Below are positions 1 through 9,526 of a DNA stretch of 64,000 nucleotides, in pieces. Source of the stretch: Nostoc sp. B(2019) (GTDB taxonomy: Bacteria; Cyanobacteriota; Cyanobacteriia; Cyanobacteriales; Nostocaceae). Below the pieces are notes generated by a model, which was not told where the DNA came from, did no database searches, and saw only the letters and a program-made list of their open reading frames with translations. Made by a program: the position numbers and the translations under genes. The first letter of the stretch is position 1. Each line of letters starts with the position of its first letter. Where the stretch lies: contig NZ_WVID01000008.1 in NCBI RefSeq assembly GCF_010091925.1, forward strand, positions 124,001 through 188,000, in the 5' to 3' direction.

Positions 1-1910
1 GTACAGTAGTTCTTCCCTTTGATGATACAACTGCACCACTATCTGAAGAACCAAATAACAAATCTAAAGGAACATCTAATCAGGGCAAAGCGATCGCTGA
101 TTCATTAGTTGAAGAACTTCATAGAATTAGTCATATATACACTATTCTGTCCCCGACTATAAAGCCAGGAGAAGAAAAGATTGAGTTACAGAGATTGAGA
201 AAGTTAAACTTTCCTCCATTAACTTCCAGCCAAGAAAATATAGAGAGTAATCTTACTGATGTTGCGACTTTTGAAGCTGGTAAAACCAGTTTTTCGCTTG
301 GAAGAATAATTCTAACTATCAAATTGCTGTGGCCTTTTGGAGGTGTGAATAGGGTAATCTCTGGAAGTCTACAAACCTACGGCTCGACAACTCGTTTGGT
401 TGTCAGATTAGACTATCAAAGTGAAGTAAAAGCTTGGGAGGTGACGTGGGAAAATTATCAGAAAGAGCCAATGACTGAGAAAATTAAGGATCTAGCTTAT
501 AAGGTTGCTATGTATTTAGCACCCGATATTACTGCTCAAACATGGTATGGTTTCAAGTTTTATACTGAAGCAATTTCTGACTACTACCAATATCAGCAAA
601 CTAGCTCGTTAGAACATCTTAATAATGCCGAAGACAAGTGTAAAAAAGCGTACCAAGAAGAAAGAAAATATGAGAAGCTTGATGACCTATTCTATAAAAT
701 AGGCAGGGCTTATTTGGAGGAAAAACTATATTATCCGGCGGAGAGAGCTTTTCGGTCATCCTTAAAAATTAATCCTAAAAGTGAATATTCCTATACTGGG
801 CTGGGAAATGTCTATTACGCACAGGAAAAATTAGATAATGCTATCAATAAATATGAACTTGCTAAGAGGGTAAATAAAGATTTTCCCTATTCTTATAATG
901 GTCTTGGTAATGTATATTTTCAGCAAGGAGATTATGAAAAGGCGCTTGAACAGTATAAAGATGCTTGTGACAAAAATGAAAAATACTGGCATGATCATTT
1001 CTGGAAACCTTACCATAATCTTGGGCTTATATTCTTATACGGAGATGAAGAGAAATTAACAGACTATGAAAAGGCTAAAGAAAAATTTCAAAAAGCCAGA
1101 TGTGTTAACAAACATTTAAAAGATGCCCAGGAATTGCATCCAGTTCATAGTGGACTAGCTTTAGCCTACCTTTTTCAAGCTAATGAAGACTTTATTAAAC
1201 AGCAGAAATCTAAAAAAACATTATTATTTCTAATAAAAATTATACTGTTTTTAACGCGATGCTCAATAATATCATTTCTCTACTTTTATATTTTGCAAAT
1301 ATATTCTCTAAAGTTTTCAGACTACACGGTCATTGACCACATATTACTAAGTATAAGTGTACAGCAAATTGATAGACCTAATTTGATGGTATTAACATTA
1401 TGGATAAATGTTTACCAAGTTTGGCAGGAAATAAAATTAGAACAATATGAATTAGAAAAAGAGATCAAGAGTAACCTGAAACACTCGACAGAAAATATAC
1501 AAAAAGCTACTGATATTGCATTAGAGAGTCAGGCTTATATTTACTGGAATCTTGGTTTAATCACCCTTGCTCAAGGCAAAATAGCTGAAAACAAGATAAA
1601 GGTAGATGAAGTATGCGATGCTTGGGAAAAAGCATTAAAAGTTTCGCTTAATCAAAGTGAGCAAAGTGAGCAGATGTGCATTGAAATCTATAAATATGCA
1701 ATTAATGCTCTCAACAAACCAAATTTTGCATCTAAATTTGCTCTTTCAAAATGCATTAATCATCCTCTACATTGCGTGAAAAAAGGATGGTTAAAAGTTA
1801 TGTTGAAAGATGTAACAATTATCTCAAAATTTCTAGATGAAAACAATAAGTCTATAAATGATTTAATTTCAATACTAAAGGAAACAATTGAAAAAAAAGA
1901 TAAGCAATAA
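1..1910 (+). CDS. TPR-repeat protein, 5'-truncated by window edge
   Basis: The reading frame is open from base 3 of the window and ends at TAA 1908-1910, so the gene starts outside the window; the TTG at 195 is not a convincing start because good coding sequence precedes it (reading VVLPFDDTTAP and KAIADSLVEELHRISHIY). The middle part (about 660-1190) carries tetratricopeptide helices with the usual spaced G/A/Y and P residues, such as GLGNVYYAQEKLDNAINKYE. A strongly hydrophobic stretch near 1215-1300 could be one membrane segment. The sequence is AT-rich compared with hoxF next door. TPR arrays bind proteins; no enzymatic domain is visible and the partner is unknown. The start of the gene and any N-terminal effector domain are missing, so no function is assigned. 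Confidence 0.8.
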   Translation, partial: TVVLPFDDTTAPLSEEPNNKSKGTSNQGKAIADSLVEELHRISHIYTILSPTIKPGEEKIELQRLRKLNFPPLTSSQENIESNLTDVATFEAGKTSFSLGRIILTIKLLWPFGGVNRVISGSLQTYGSTTRLVVRLDYQSEVKAWEVTWENYQKEPMTEKIKDLAYKVAMYLAPDITAQTWYGFKFYTEAISDYYQYQQTSSLEHLNNAEDKCKKAYQEERKYEKLDDLFYKIGRAYLEEKLYYPAERAFRSSLKINPKSEYSYTGLGNVYYAQEKLDNAINKYELAKRVNKDFPYSYNGLGNVYFQQGDYEKALEQYKDACDKNEKYWHDHFWKPYHNLGLIFLYGDEEKLTDYEKAKEKFQKARCVNKHLKDAQELHPVHSGLALAYLFQANEDFIKQQKSKKTLLFLIKIILFLTRCSIISFLYFYILQIYSLKFSDYTVIDHILLSISVQQIDRPNLMVLTLWINVYQVWQEIKLEQYELEKEIKSNLKHSTENIQKATDIALESQAYIYWNLGLITLAQGKIAENKIKVDEVCDAWEKALKVSLNQSEQSEQMCIEIYKYAINALNKPNFASKFALSKCINHPLHCVKKGWLKVMLKDVTIISKFLDENNKSINDLISILKETIEKKDKQ

Positions 1911-1960
1911 AATTAACACAGAACTTACGCAACTACTCTTTTTTCCTTACCAATTAATTT

Positions 1961-2001
1961 CCTCACAATTTCCTCAATATTTTCCCCTAACCTCAGAATA
2001 G
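1961..2001 (+). promoter_or_regulatory. Three-box direct repeat upstream of hoxF (site A)
   Basis: CCTCA boxes start at 1961, 1972 and 1991, that is 11 and 19 bp apart, and are followed by GAATAG. The first two boxes read CCTCACAATTTCCTCA. The last box ends 44 bp before the hoxF start. The same arrangement recurs upstream of five other genes in the window. Binding by a regulator is inference. Confidence 0.55.
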
Positions 2002-2038
2002 AAGCCAAAGTAATGATGGAAGAAGAGGCGGCTAGAAG

Positions 2039-3667
2039 ATGGATGTGACTGAACTACTGGAGATAGCACAACAGGAGCGTCAATCCCAGAAACCTGTGCA
2101 AATTCGCTGTTGTGTTGCAGCTGGTTGTCTCTCTGCAAATTCACAAGCCGTCAAACAGCGTTTGGAAGAAACTGTCACAGCAGAAAATTTGGTAGAAAAA
2201 GTAGAAGTTCGTGGCGTTGGCTGTATGCGCTTGTGCTGTCAAGGACCATTAGTACAAGTTGAAAAAAACACTGAACCAGAAAGTCTAGGTACACTCTACG
2301 AGAAAGTCACACCTGATGATGCACCTGCAATTATTGCTGCTCTTAATGGGGGAGAGACAACAGTCCAACAGGGTGATTTAACGCATCCATTTTTTACATC
2401 CCAGATGCCGATTGTTTTGGAAAACAGCGGCAAAATCGATCCAGAACGCATTCAATCTTATATTGCGGCCGAAGGTTATCAAGCGCTTTACCATGTTTTG
2501 CGGGAGATGACTCCTAGCGAGGTAGTAGATGCTATTACCCGCAGTGGTTTACGGGGACGTGGTGGTGCTGGTTATCCTACAGGTTTGAAATGGGCAACAG
2601 TTGCTAAAGCAAAAGGTGATGAGCAAAGCGATCGCAAGTTCGTGATCTGCAATGCTGATGAAGGCGATCCAGGGGCGTTTATGGATCGCAGTGTCCTAGA
2701 AAGTGACCCCCATCGCGTTTTGGAAGGAATGGCGATCGCAGCCTACGCCGTAGGCGCAAATCAAGGCTACATCTACATCCGGGCAGAATATCCCGTTGCT
2801 ATCAATCGTCTGCAAACTGCCATTCGCCAAGCTCAACGCCTTGGCATCTTGGGTACTCAAATTTTCGACTCTCGCTTTGATTTCAAAATTGATATTCGTA
2901 TCGGTGCGGGAGCTTATGTATGTGGTGAAGAAACCGCTTTAATGGCTTCTATTGAGGGTAAACGCGGTACTCCTCATCCCCGTCCACCCTACCCCGCCGA
3001 GTCTGGTTTATGGGGGCATCCTACTTTAATTAATAACGTTGAAACTTACGCCAATGTTGCACCCATTATCCGCAAAGGTGCTGACTGGTTTGCTAGTATT
3101 GGCACTTCTAAAAGCAAAGGCACAAAGGTTTTTGCATTAGCAGGCAAAATCTGTAACACAGGTTTGATAGAAGTACCGATGGGAACTTCATTAAAGCAGA
3201 TTGTGGAAGCTATGGGCGGTGGCGTACCAGATGGCGGTGTAGTCAAAGCCGTGCAAACTGGCGGCCCTTCTGGGGGATGTATTCCCGCATCAGCTTTTGA
3301 TAGTCCGGTGGATTATGAATCACTCACTCAACTTGGTTCAATGATGGGTTCCGGCGGCATGATTGTCATGGATGAAACAACCAACATGGTGGATGTCGCT
3401 CGTTTCTTCATGGAGTTTTGCATGGATGAATCTTGCGGTAAGTGCATTCCCTGTCGGGTGGGGACGGTGCAGTTATATAAATTGTTGACGAAAATTAGCG
3501 AAGGTAAAGCATCTTTTGCTGACTTGGAATTGCTAGAAGAACTATGCGACATGGTGAAGCATACCAGCTTGTGCGGTCTTGGTCAGTCTGCACCTAATCC
3601 GGTATTTAGTACTTTGCGTTATTTCCGCGATGAGTATTTGACGTTGATTAGTGGAACAACTCAATAG
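2039..3667 (+). CDS. hoxF: NAD(P)-linked bidirectional hydrogenase, diaphorase subunit HoxF
   Basis: HoxF is the NuoF-like diaphorase subunit of the soluble NiFe hydrogenase; it holds FMN, binds NAD(P)H and passes electrons to HoxU. The 542-residue length fits. An N-terminal thioredoxin-like [2Fe-2S] domain is visible (C25, C30, C62, C66). It is followed by the glycine-rich FMN/NAD segments [13 protein letters not shown] and [11 protein letters not shown], and near the C-terminus by the [4Fe-4S] ligands in [13 protein letters not shown] and SLCGLGQ. The ATG at 2039 follows a purine-rich GGAAGAAGAGG. hoxE normally lies directly upstream but is absent here; a TPR gene ends 128 bp away. Three-box site A lies just upstream. 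Confidence 0.97.
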   Translation: MDVTELLEIAQQERQSQKPVQIRCCVAAGCLSANSQAVKQRLEETVTAENLVEKVEVRGVGCMRLCCQGPLVQVEKNTEPESLGTLYEKVTPDDAPAIIAALNGGETTVQQGDLTHPFFTSQMPIVLENSGKIDPERIQSYIAAEGYQALYHVLREMTPSEVVDAITRSGLRGRGGAGYPTGLKWATVAKAKGDEQSDRKFVICNADEGDPGAFMDRSVLESDPHRVLEGMAIAAYAVGANQGYIYIRAEYPVAINRLQTAIRQAQRLGILGTQIFDSRFDFKIDIRIGAGAYVCGEETALMASIEGKRGTPHPRPPYPAESGLWGHPTLINNVETYANVAPIIRKGADWFASIGTSKSKGTKVFALAGKICNTGLIEVPMGTSLKQIVEAMGGGVPDGGVVKAVQTGGPSGGCIPASAFDSPVDYESLTQLGSMMGSGGMIVMDETTNMVDVARFFMEFCMDESCGKCIPCRVGTVQLYKLLTKISEGKASFADLELLEELCDMVKHTSLCGLGQSAPNPVFSTLRYFRDEYLTLISGTTQ

Positions 3668-3815
3668 AGAAGAGACATCTAGCCTTACTATTCTCTTGGA
3701 TTTAATTTTTAAGAGAAACCCAAAAATCAGGAAATCCGATTTTGACCGCTTATCTTGGTCGTTAGACCTCAAGCCAATGTGCAGGCATTGGCGGCAAGTT
3801 TGGAGGTAATTGAAA

Positions 3816-5441
3816 ATGTCTAACTTAAATCAATACGATGCAATTGTGATTGGTTCTGGCATGGGTGGTTTAACTACTGCTGCTATACTCTCAAAATTAA
3901 ATCACAAGAAAGTTCTAATTCTAGAACAACATTTCGTTATTGGCGGATACACCCACGAATTTGAACGCAACCATAAATTCAAATGGGATGTAGGACTTCA
4001 TTATGTAGGAAATATGGGCAAAGGTGAATTAGGACGGACGGTATTTGACTATATCACCGACGGCAAATTGCAATGGCGCAAAATGCCCGATCAGTTTGAG
4101 AAATTTGTCTATCCTAATTTTACTTTTGCCCAATCTTCCGACCCGAAAAAATTTCAAGCTGACTTAATCCAAATATTTCCGGACGAGCAGAAAGCAATTA
4201 TCAGGTATTTTACAGATCTGAAAAAAATTGCTATGGCAGACCCTTTGTCTGGTTTATTAGGTTCCTGGGTAAAATTGTTTTTACCCAGAGTCAGCAAAAT
4301 TTCACGATTGACGACCAAGGAATATCTTGACCAGAATTTTCAAAGTCCCACACTCAAAGCGCTGTTGGCTTCCCAATGGGGTGATTATGGTTTACCACCT
4401 TCAGAAAGTTCCTTTGTGACTCACGCCACTTTGGTTTACTACTTTCTCACAGGTGGATTTTATCCTGTAGGTGGTGCTGCGGAAATTGCCAAAAATATTA
4501 TGCCTTTAATTGAAAGAAATGGCGGTCAAGCACTTACTCAAAGTCAAGTAACAGAAATTATTATCGAAGACAGTGTAGCTAAGGGTATAAAAGTCCAAAA
4601 AGCACACCAATCCGATGCGCCAATTACAGAATTTTATGCGCCGATTATTATTTCCGATGCTGGAGCATTCAATACCTACACCAAATTGATTCCCGCCACA
4701 GTCGAAAACGAATTGGTGTCTGCATACCGTAAAGAAATTCAAGAATTTCCCAAACCTCACAGTGCATTTAGCCTGTATTTAGGATTCAAAGAATCTCCCG
4801 CCAAATTGGGTTTTAAAGGTGAAAATCATTGGTTGTACTCATCTTACGACCACGATCGCGCCTTTCAAGAACAAAGCGGTGCGCCCCATCAAGGTATTAA
4901 AGCCTGTTTTATCTCCTTTGCTTCCCTCAAAGACTCCACGCAAACAGCCCACACTGGTGAAATTATTGTCTTTATTGATTACGATTTCTTCGCCAAATGG
5001 CACGACAAAGCTTGGAAGCGACGAGAACAGGAATATTACCAGCTAAAAGAAACAATCACGCACCATCTTCTAGATTTTGTCGAGGCTCACTATCCTGGTT
5101 TTCGAGAATTAATCGAATACTGCGAACTTTCTACGCCCCTCACTTTAGAATACTTTGACCAAAGCTACAGAGGAGCTTTTTACGGTATCCCAGGCGTACC
5201 TGCAAGACTCAACAAAAAATGGATTAGTGCGAAAACTCCGATAAAAAACCTCTATCTCACCGGAGTAGATGCAGCAGTATTTGGCATCATGGGAGCTTTG
5301 ATGGGTGGTGTTTCAACAGCAGCCGCGCTTAACGAACCGTTCGGCTTTCTCAAGATAATGAGCAAGTGCTACCAACAAAGCGCTCAAGCTGAGAAATCCA
5401 AGGATGATGTGATGGATGAGGCAATGCAAGCAAATTCGTAG
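3816..5441 (+). CDS. Retinol-saturase/CrtISO-like FAD oxidoreductase
   Basis: This flavoprotein belongs to the phytoene desaturase / carotene isomerase / all-trans-retinol 13,14-reductase group. The N-terminus has the dinucleotide-binding motif AIVIGSGMGGLTTAA followed by LEQHFVIGGYTHEF. The C-terminus has the FAD-closing segment NLYLTGVDAAVFGIMGALMGG. The length (about 540 residues) is normal. ATG 3816 is preferred to the TTG at 3810 because GGAGGT at 3802-3807 is spaced 8 bases from it. It lies 150 bp downstream of hoxF on the same strand and may be co-transcribed. The substrate is unknown; a polyene or retinoid is likely by family, and no hydrogenase role is established. Confidence 0.85.
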   Translation: MSNLNQYDAIVIGSGMGGLTTAAILSKLNHKKVLILEQHFVIGGYTHEFERNHKFKWDVGLHYVGNMGKGELGRTVFDYITDGKLQWRKMPDQFEKFVYPNFTFAQSSDPKKFQADLIQIFPDEQKAIIRYFTDLKKIAMADPLSGLLGSWVKLFLPRVSKISRLTTKEYLDQNFQSPTLKALLASQWGDYGLPPSESSFVTHATLVYYFLTGGFYPVGGAAEIAKNIMPLIERNGGQALTQSQVTEIIIEDSVAKGIKVQKAHQSDAPITEFYAPIIISDAGAFNTYTKLIPATVENELVSAYRKEIQEFPKPHSAFSLYLGFKESPAKLGFKGENHWLYSSYDHDRAFQEQSGAPHQGIKACFISFASLKDSTQTAHTGEIIVFIDYDFFAKWHDKAWKRREQEYYQLKETITHHLLDFVEAHYPGFRELIEYCELSTPLTLEYFDQSYRGAFYGIPGVPARLNKKWISAKTPIKNLYLTGVDAAVFGIMGALMGGVSTAAALNEPFGFLKIMSKCYQQSAQAEKSKDDVMDEAMQANS

Positions 5442-5526
5442 CAATTGGGGATTTCCATTTGCATAACAACTCTACGAACATACTTATGGAAAGAAAAGAC
5501 CTTTTAGTTATAAGGAGATAAACAAA

Positions 5527-5802
5527 ATGGAAAGTGACGAAAGATACCGCCGTGCCAAGCGTCGAGTAGCTGTAATTAAAAGTTTCTACATTCATTTGTT
5601 TACTTACATCGGAGTAATAACGCTCTTATTTATCATCGATTTCCTCACTCCTGGAGGCTGGTGGTTCTATTGGCCTCTACTAGGATGGGGAATCGCGGTT
5701 GTTGCCCACGCATTTACTGTGTTCGGCATCACAGGTTTCCTCGGTTCAGGCTGGGAAGAGAGAAAAATTAGAGAATTAATGGACAAGAAGGATAGTGAGT
5801 AA
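5527..5802 (+). CDS. 2TM-domain small membrane protein
   Basis: A 91-residue protein with a charged N-terminus (ESDERYRRAKRRV), two hydrophobic helices (about residues 20-38 and 46-68) and a charged C-terminal tail. This matches the bacterial two-transmembrane (2TM) domain family, which occurs alone or fused to histidine kinases. A good ribosome site, AAGGAGATAAACAAA, precedes the ATG. It probably belongs to the hoxF-associated transcription unit. Its function is unknown; a sensory or membrane-anchoring role would be a guess. Confidence 0.8.
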   Translation: MESDERYRRAKRRVAVIKSFYIHLFTYIGVITLLFIIDFLTPGGWWFYWPLLGWGIAVVAHAFTVFGITGFLGSGWEERKIRELMDKKDSE

Positions 5803-5859
5803 AAAACCTAGAGTTAGCAAAAACATTCCAAATTAGAGCATCTTAAAAAAGAGGTTAAG

Positions 5860-6049
5860 ATGAATGCCTTTATTAACAAGAATCAAGGGTTGATCTTCCT
5901 AATTGCGATCGCGTTTTTACGGGATGATTCATGTGTATGCATCTGGCAAAACAAAACCTCCTCTCTTAGATAACCTCACAACTTCCTCAGCATTGCAATG
6001 GTTGCTCATCTCACCATTGTGGTTGAGAAACAAGAATAACGTAGAGTGA
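5860..6049 (+). pseudogene. Frameshifted small membrane protein gene
   Basis: ATG 5860 follows a purine-rich AAAAAAGAGG and encodes MNAFINKNQGLIFLIAIA. The frame then breaks in the run of five T at 5914-5918. Removing one T gives continuous coding in the next frame (FYGMIHVYASGKTKPPLL and onward, ending NNVE) to TGA 6047-6049. The restored product would be about 62 residues with one membrane helix. Either the gene is broken, the T run is a sequencing error, or the run slips. Three-box site B lies inside the second half. Confidence 0.55.
5974..6008 (+). promoter_or_regulatory. Three-box direct repeat (site B) upstream of the DUF6544-like gene
   Basis: CCTCA 5974, CCTCA 5985 and GCTCA 6004 keep the 11 and 19 bp spacing of the other sites; the first part reads TAACCTCACAACTTCCTCAG and differs from site D at one base. 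It overlaps the end of the broken small gene, so part of the similarity could come from coding sequence. Confidence 0.4.
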
Positions 6050-6095
6050 TTTGGTTTAAAGATTCGCGATTGTCAAAAGAAAAAGGGTGAGGAAA

Positions 6096-6926
6096 ATGAT
6101 TGCAAAAATTTTACTCGGCATTGGTGCATTGCTGGCGATCGCATTCATAGCTCTAGTTATTATCCGGGTAAAGAATGAACAAGAAGTTAATCAGATTTGG
6201 CGATCGCTAGAATCTTCACCAGCAGAACATCGTTTCACTAAAGACATGGTTGCAGAATTACCTGCACCTGTGCAGCGCTACTTTTTGCATAGCATTGCAC
6301 CGGGAACTCCTCTTGCTTCCTCTGTCAGCTTGGAAATGAGTGGCAGTTGTAGGATGGCACAGGATAAACCGTGGATACCGATGCGAGCAAAACAGATTAC
6401 CTCAGCACTTAAAGGATTTGTTTGGAAACCAGTTATTGGTAGCGGTTTGTTTAAATTTATGGGAGTAGATTACTATGCAAATAAGTCGGGTCGAATGCGC
6501 TTTGCCCTTTGGGGACTAATTCCGTTAGTAAATGCCCACAGTCCTGATATTACTCGCTCTGCCATTGGACGATTCGCAGGAGAATTTTTTTGGCTACCTT
6601 CTGCTTTGTTACCTCAACGTGACGTAACTTGGAAGGCAATTGATGAGAAGACTATCCAAGCTAGTTTGAAGGTTGATGGTGAACCTATAACACTGACACT
6701 GTTTACAGACTTTGACGGCAAACCGCTGAAGCTTTCTTTACCACGTTGGGGAGAACACAAGGAGGATGGTAGTTATATTTACATCCCCTTTGGCGGAGAA
6801 TTTCAAGAAGAATACACATTTTGCGGATTTACAATACCCTCCCGGATCAGTGCAGGCTGGTGGTTTGGGACAGAGCGTTACTCAGAGTTCTTTCGAGCAA
6901 AGATTGAGCAGGCTGAGTTTCGTTGA
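6096..6926 (+). CDS. Membrane-anchored protein resembling DUF6544/DUF6920
   Basis: The product is about 276 residues with an N-terminal hydrophobic segment (AKILLGIGALLAIAFIALVI) that could be a membrane anchor or signal. The following domain has the motif LPAPVQRYFLHSIAPG, then WIPMRAKQ, and a beta-rich remainder ending in a GWWFGTERY segment. This resembles an uncharacterised bacterial family usually labelled DUF6544 or DUF6920; the match is from memory of the motif order. ATG 6096 is preferred to GTG 6087 because GGGTGAGG sits just before it. It lies between hoxF and hoxU and ends about 100 bp before hoxU. No reaction can be assigned. Confidence 0.7.
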   Translation: MIAKILLGIGALLAIAFIALVIIRVKNEQEVNQIWRSLESSPAEHRFTKDMVAELPAPVQRYFLHSIAPGTPLASSVSLEMSGSCRMAQDKPWIPMRAKQITSALKGFVWKPVIGSGLFKFMGVDYYANKSGRMRFALWGLIPLVNAHSPDITRSAIGRFAGEFFWLPSALLPQRDVTWKAIDEKTIQASLKVDGEPITLTLFTDFDGKPLKLSLPRWGEHKEDGSYIYIPFGGEFQEEYTFCGFTIPSRISAGWWFGTERYSEFFRAKIEQAEFR

Positions 6927-6940
6927 TAATCGTATCTTCT

Positions 6941-6976
6941 CTTCACAAGTTCCTCAAACTATTAGTCTATAACTCA
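6941..6976 (+). promoter_or_regulatory. Three-box direct repeat upstream of hoxU (site C)
   Basis: CTTCA 6941, CCTCA 6952 and ACTCA 6972 give spacings of 11 and 20 bp (one base longer than the others). The first two boxes read CTTCACAAGTTCCTCA. The last box ends 54 bp before the hoxU ATG. Confidence 0.5.
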
Positions 6977-7029
6977 AGGCGCAGGGCATTTCAGAAGCGA
7001 AAGGCTAATTCTGATTGAGGCTAGAGGCA

Positions 7030-7746
7030 ATGTCAGTAAAAACTTTAACAATCAACGACAAACTTATTAGTGCCCGTGAGGAGGAAACCATTCTTCAAGC
7101 GGCGCAGGATGCAGGGATTCATATTCCGACTTTATGTCATCTAGAAGGGGTTACAGATGTTGGGGCTTGTCGCCTTTGTTTAGTAGAAATTGCTGGCAGT
7201 AATAAACTTCAACCTGCTTGTGTGACAGAAGTTGCTGAGGGTATGGAAGTTGAGACAAATAGCGATCGCCTACAAAAATACCGTCGCACAATTATCGAAA
7301 TGCTATTTGCTGAAGGCAATCACATTTGCTCAGTTTGCGTAGCTAATGGTAATTGCGAATTGCAAGACCTAGCGATTGAAATGGGTATGGATCATGTGCG
7401 TTTGGATTACCATTTCCCTGATCGCAAAGTCGATATTTCTCACGATCGCTTTGGCGTTGACCATAACCGTTGTGTTCTTTGCACTCGTTGCATACGTGTT
7501 TGTGACGAAATTGAAGGAGCGCACACCTGGGATATGGCAGGTAGAGGAACAAATTCTCATGTAATCACTGATTTAAATCAGCCTTGGGGAACCTCAGATA
7601 CTTGTACTTCTTGCGGCAAATGCATTAATGCTTGCCCTACAGGTGCGCTTTTTGACAAAGGTTCGAGCGTCGGTGAAATGAAACGCGATCGCGCCAAACT
7701 CGATTTCCTAGTTACAGCACGGGAGAAGCAGCAATGGCTTATTTAG
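7030..7746 (+). CDS. hoxU: Bidirectional hydrogenase, diaphorase subunit HoxU
   Basis: HoxU is the NuoG-N-terminus-like iron-sulfur subunit that wires HoxF to the HoxYH hydrogenase. All cluster ligands are present, counted from the ATG at 7030. [2Fe-2S]: C36, C47, C50, C64. His-Cys3 [4Fe-4S]: H98, C100, C103, C109. Two ferredoxin-type [4Fe-4S]: C148/C151/C154/C158 and C192/C195/C198/C202. The 238-residue length is normal. ATG 7030 ([10 protein letters not shown]) is chosen over the TTG at 7015 because GAGG lies just upstream and the shorter N-terminus fits the family. It begins a hoxU-DUF3122-hoxY unit and has three-box site C in front. Confidence 0.97.
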   Translation: MSVKTLTINDKLISAREEETILQAAQDAGIHIPTLCHLEGVTDVGACRLCLVEIAGSNKLQPACVTEVAEGMEVETNSDRLQKYRRTIIEMLFAEGNHICSVCVANGNCELQDLAIEMGMDHVRLDYHFPDRKVDISHDRFGVDHNRCVLCTRCIRVCDEIEGAHTWDMAGRGTNSHVITDLNQPWGTSDTCTSCGKCINACPTGALFDKGSSVGEMKRDRAKLDFLVTAREKQQWLI

Positions 7747-7782
7747 CTACTGTTCATGAATTAGCACAATGAGGTAAACCTA

Positions 7783-8307
7783 ATGTTACGCCGCGTCTTA
7801 AAAAGCTTTTGGTGGCTCCTATTGCTGGGAATATTAACAATATATATATACCTGGGTTTAGCAAGCTTCACATCTCAACAGGTGATTGCTACTGTTATTC
7901 AATTAGAAGAAGCGCCAGGAGAAATCCTTTATCGCTCACAGCAAAAATTAAATGATGAATTGGGAAATTCTTGGCAAGTTGTCTTGTTTCAGCGAGTTCA
8001 TTCTAATAGCAATAAAATATCTTCAATCAATCTCCGATTGGTAGGATTTCCTGGTTCTCAGGAATTGCACCATCCCTTATCCCTGAAGATTACTACCGAT
8101 ACAGGTAAAGTATTAACTGCTCCTGATATTTTCCTAGATGAAGCACCAGCACCAACTATTGGACAGTATGACTTCAAGGATGTTTTGCCTCAATTGCCAA
8201 CTAAAGAATTGTTGATTGGTATACCTGTAGGTAAACAACACTTCATCAATCTTTCAATCCCCCAATATGTCGTCCAGGAATGGCAAGAAGTTGCACTAAA
8301 GTCCTGA
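7783..8307 (+). CDS. DUF3122 family membrane-anchored or exported protein
   Basis: A 174-residue cyanobacterial protein with an N-terminal hydrophobic segment (SFWWLLLLGILTIYIYLGLA) followed by the family-typical LEEAPGEILYRSQQKLND and NSWQVVLF segments, then a beta-rich domain ending VVQEWQEVAL. This matches DUF3122. It lies 36 bp downstream of hoxU and 40 bp upstream of hoxY, so it is almost certainly co-transcribed with them. The hydrophobic N-terminus suggests a location outside the cytoplasm while the hydrogenase is cytoplasmic, so a direct catalytic role is unlikely. Function unknown. Confidence 0.8.
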   Translation: MLRRVLKSFWWLLLLGILTIYIYLGLASFTSQQVIATVIQLEEAPGEILYRSQQKLNDELGNSWQVVLFQRVHSNSNKISSINLRLVGFPGSQELHHPLSLKITTDTGKVLTAPDIFLDEAPAPTIGQYDFKDVLPQLPTKELLIGIPVGKQHFINLSIPQYVVQEWQEVALKS

Positions 8308-8347
8308 GTGCTAAGGTCAAAATTCACCTATCACCCTCAGATAAAAA

Positions 8348-8893
8348 ATGTCTCGTTTAAAATTAGCAACGGTTTGGCTAGGCGGCTGTTCTGGCTGTCA
8401 CATGTCTTTTCTAGATTTGGATGAATGGCTGATTGATTTAGCACAACAAGTGGATCTAGTTTATAGTCCCTTTGCTGATGTTAAGGAATATCCGCAAGGG
8501 GTGGATGTGGTGTTAGTTGAAGGTGCTGTAGCTAATGAGGATCATTTGGAAATGATTCGGAAGGTGAGAGAGCGATCGCAAATTCTTGTGTCTTTTGGCG
8601 ATTGTGCTGTTACTGGTAATGTCACTGCTTTACGCAATCCTTTAGGTAGTGCTGAACCTGTTCTTCAGCGTTGTTACATCGAAGCTGTCGATATTCACGG
8701 CACAATTCCCCATGAACCTGGTATTGTACCAACCTTACTAGATCGGGTGATACCAGTGCATACAGTAGTACCAGTTGATGTGTACTTACCAGGGTGTCCA
8801 CCTGATGCAACTCGGATTAAAGCAGTGTTAGAGCCGCTGTTAAGGGGAGAAAAACCACAGCTAGAAGGACGTGAATTTATCAAGTTTGGTTAA
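8348..8893 (+). CDS. hoxY: NiFe hydrogenase small subunit HoxY
   Basis: HoxY is the small subunit of the bidirectional hydrogenase, holding the proximal [4Fe-4S] cluster next to the NiFe site of HoxH. The ligand cysteines are visible: C14 and C17 in [13 protein letters not shown]86 in FGDCAVTGN and C150 in LPGCPPDA. The 181-residue length is that of HoxY, shorter than membrane-type small subunits and lacking a Tat signal, so the protein is cytoplasmic. The start ATG 8348 gives the expected N-terminus. The stop codon abuts three-box site D, and the next gene follows 72 bp later. Confidence 0.97.
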   Translation: MSRLKLATVWLGGCSGCHMSFLDLDEWLIDLAQQVDLVYSPFADVKEYPQGVDVVLVEGAVANEDHLEMIRKVRERSQILVSFGDCAVTGNVTALRNPLGSAEPVLQRCYIEAVDIHGTIPHEPGIVPTLLDRVIPVHTVVPVDVYLPGCPPDATRIKAVLEPLLRGEKPQLEGREFIKFG

Positions 8894-8928
8894 CCTCACA
8901 ACTTACTCAGATTCTTTATCTAAGTTGA
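8894..8928 (+). promoter_or_regulatory. Three-box direct repeat (site D) between hoxY and a membrane-protein gene
   Basis: CCTCA 8894 and ACTCA 8905 are 11 bp apart; the third position (8924, GTTGA) is degenerate but lies at the same distance inside TCTAAGTTGAAGG. It begins at the hoxY stop codon and ends about 37 bp before the next start codon. Confidence 0.4.
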
Positions 8929-8964
8929 AGGTGAGGTAATTACAAAAAGAATGTAGGAGCAATT

Positions 8965-9417
8965 ATGCCAGTTAATTATCGGGAAAGAATCATTGCTCTT
9001 TGGACAGTATTTCTACTAGGAACACTGTTTCATACACAACTAAATTTAATACCGCTTTTTCACGGTTTACCTGTTGTCGAATCTCAACCAGCCACAAGCA
9101 TCAATGATATTTCTGGAATTATGTGGTTGATGTTGGGCTTTTTTGTGCTACCAATGCTAGCAATTATTGCTACTGCTTTTACTGATTCAAAGCGTTATCG
9201 AATCATTCATTTTGGCTTAACTATCTTTTACAGCATTATGAACTCACTACATGTGGTTTTAGATTTATTTGTCCAGCCACTTCTCTGGTATCAGATAGCC
9301 TTGATGGTCTTTTTATTCTTTGTGGGTTTATTATTAAACATTACTGCTTTTCAATGGATGCGGCTGCACAATAGGGCTAATAAATCACAACACAATCTAG
9401 AAAGCTCACGTTCTTAG
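8965..9417 (+). CDS. Small integral membrane protein in hox cluster
   Basis: A 150-residue protein with four predicted membrane helices (roughly residues 8-30, 50-70, 78-100, 107-128) and a polar C-terminal tail. The start is supported by AGGAG 9 bases before ATG 8965. I do not recognise the family. It sits between hoxY and CBS-CP12. An internal HFGLTIFYSIMNSLHVVLD segment contains two histidines within membrane helices, which might bind a cofactor or metal, but nothing proves it. Function unknown. Confidence 0.7.
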   Translation: MPVNYRERIIALWTVFLLGTLFHTQLNLIPLFHGLPVVESQPATSINDISGIMWLMLGFFVLPMLAIIATAFTDSKRYRIIHFGLTIFYSIMNSLHVVLDLFVQPLLWYQIALMVFLFFVGLLLNITAFQWMRLHNRANKSQHNLESSRS

Positions 9418-9526
9418 CTTGAGATGGAATATCTCAAGTATTTTCCAATTATTGATATACAGGATAAGTAGAACGACTTGAAAAAAACAACCTATGTGAA
9501 ATAATGTAAACTTGCCGGAATTTAGT

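Noticed and set aside
2732-2757. Palindrome GCCTACGCCGTAGGC next to GCGATCGC inside hoxF as a repeat insertion
   Set aside because: The encoded residues (AIAAYAVGA) fit the conserved HoxF sequence, so no extra residues were added.
7343-7564. Reading frames antisense or out of frame to hoxU
   Set aside because: hoxU has complete cluster ligands and family-typical length; the others are shadows of it.
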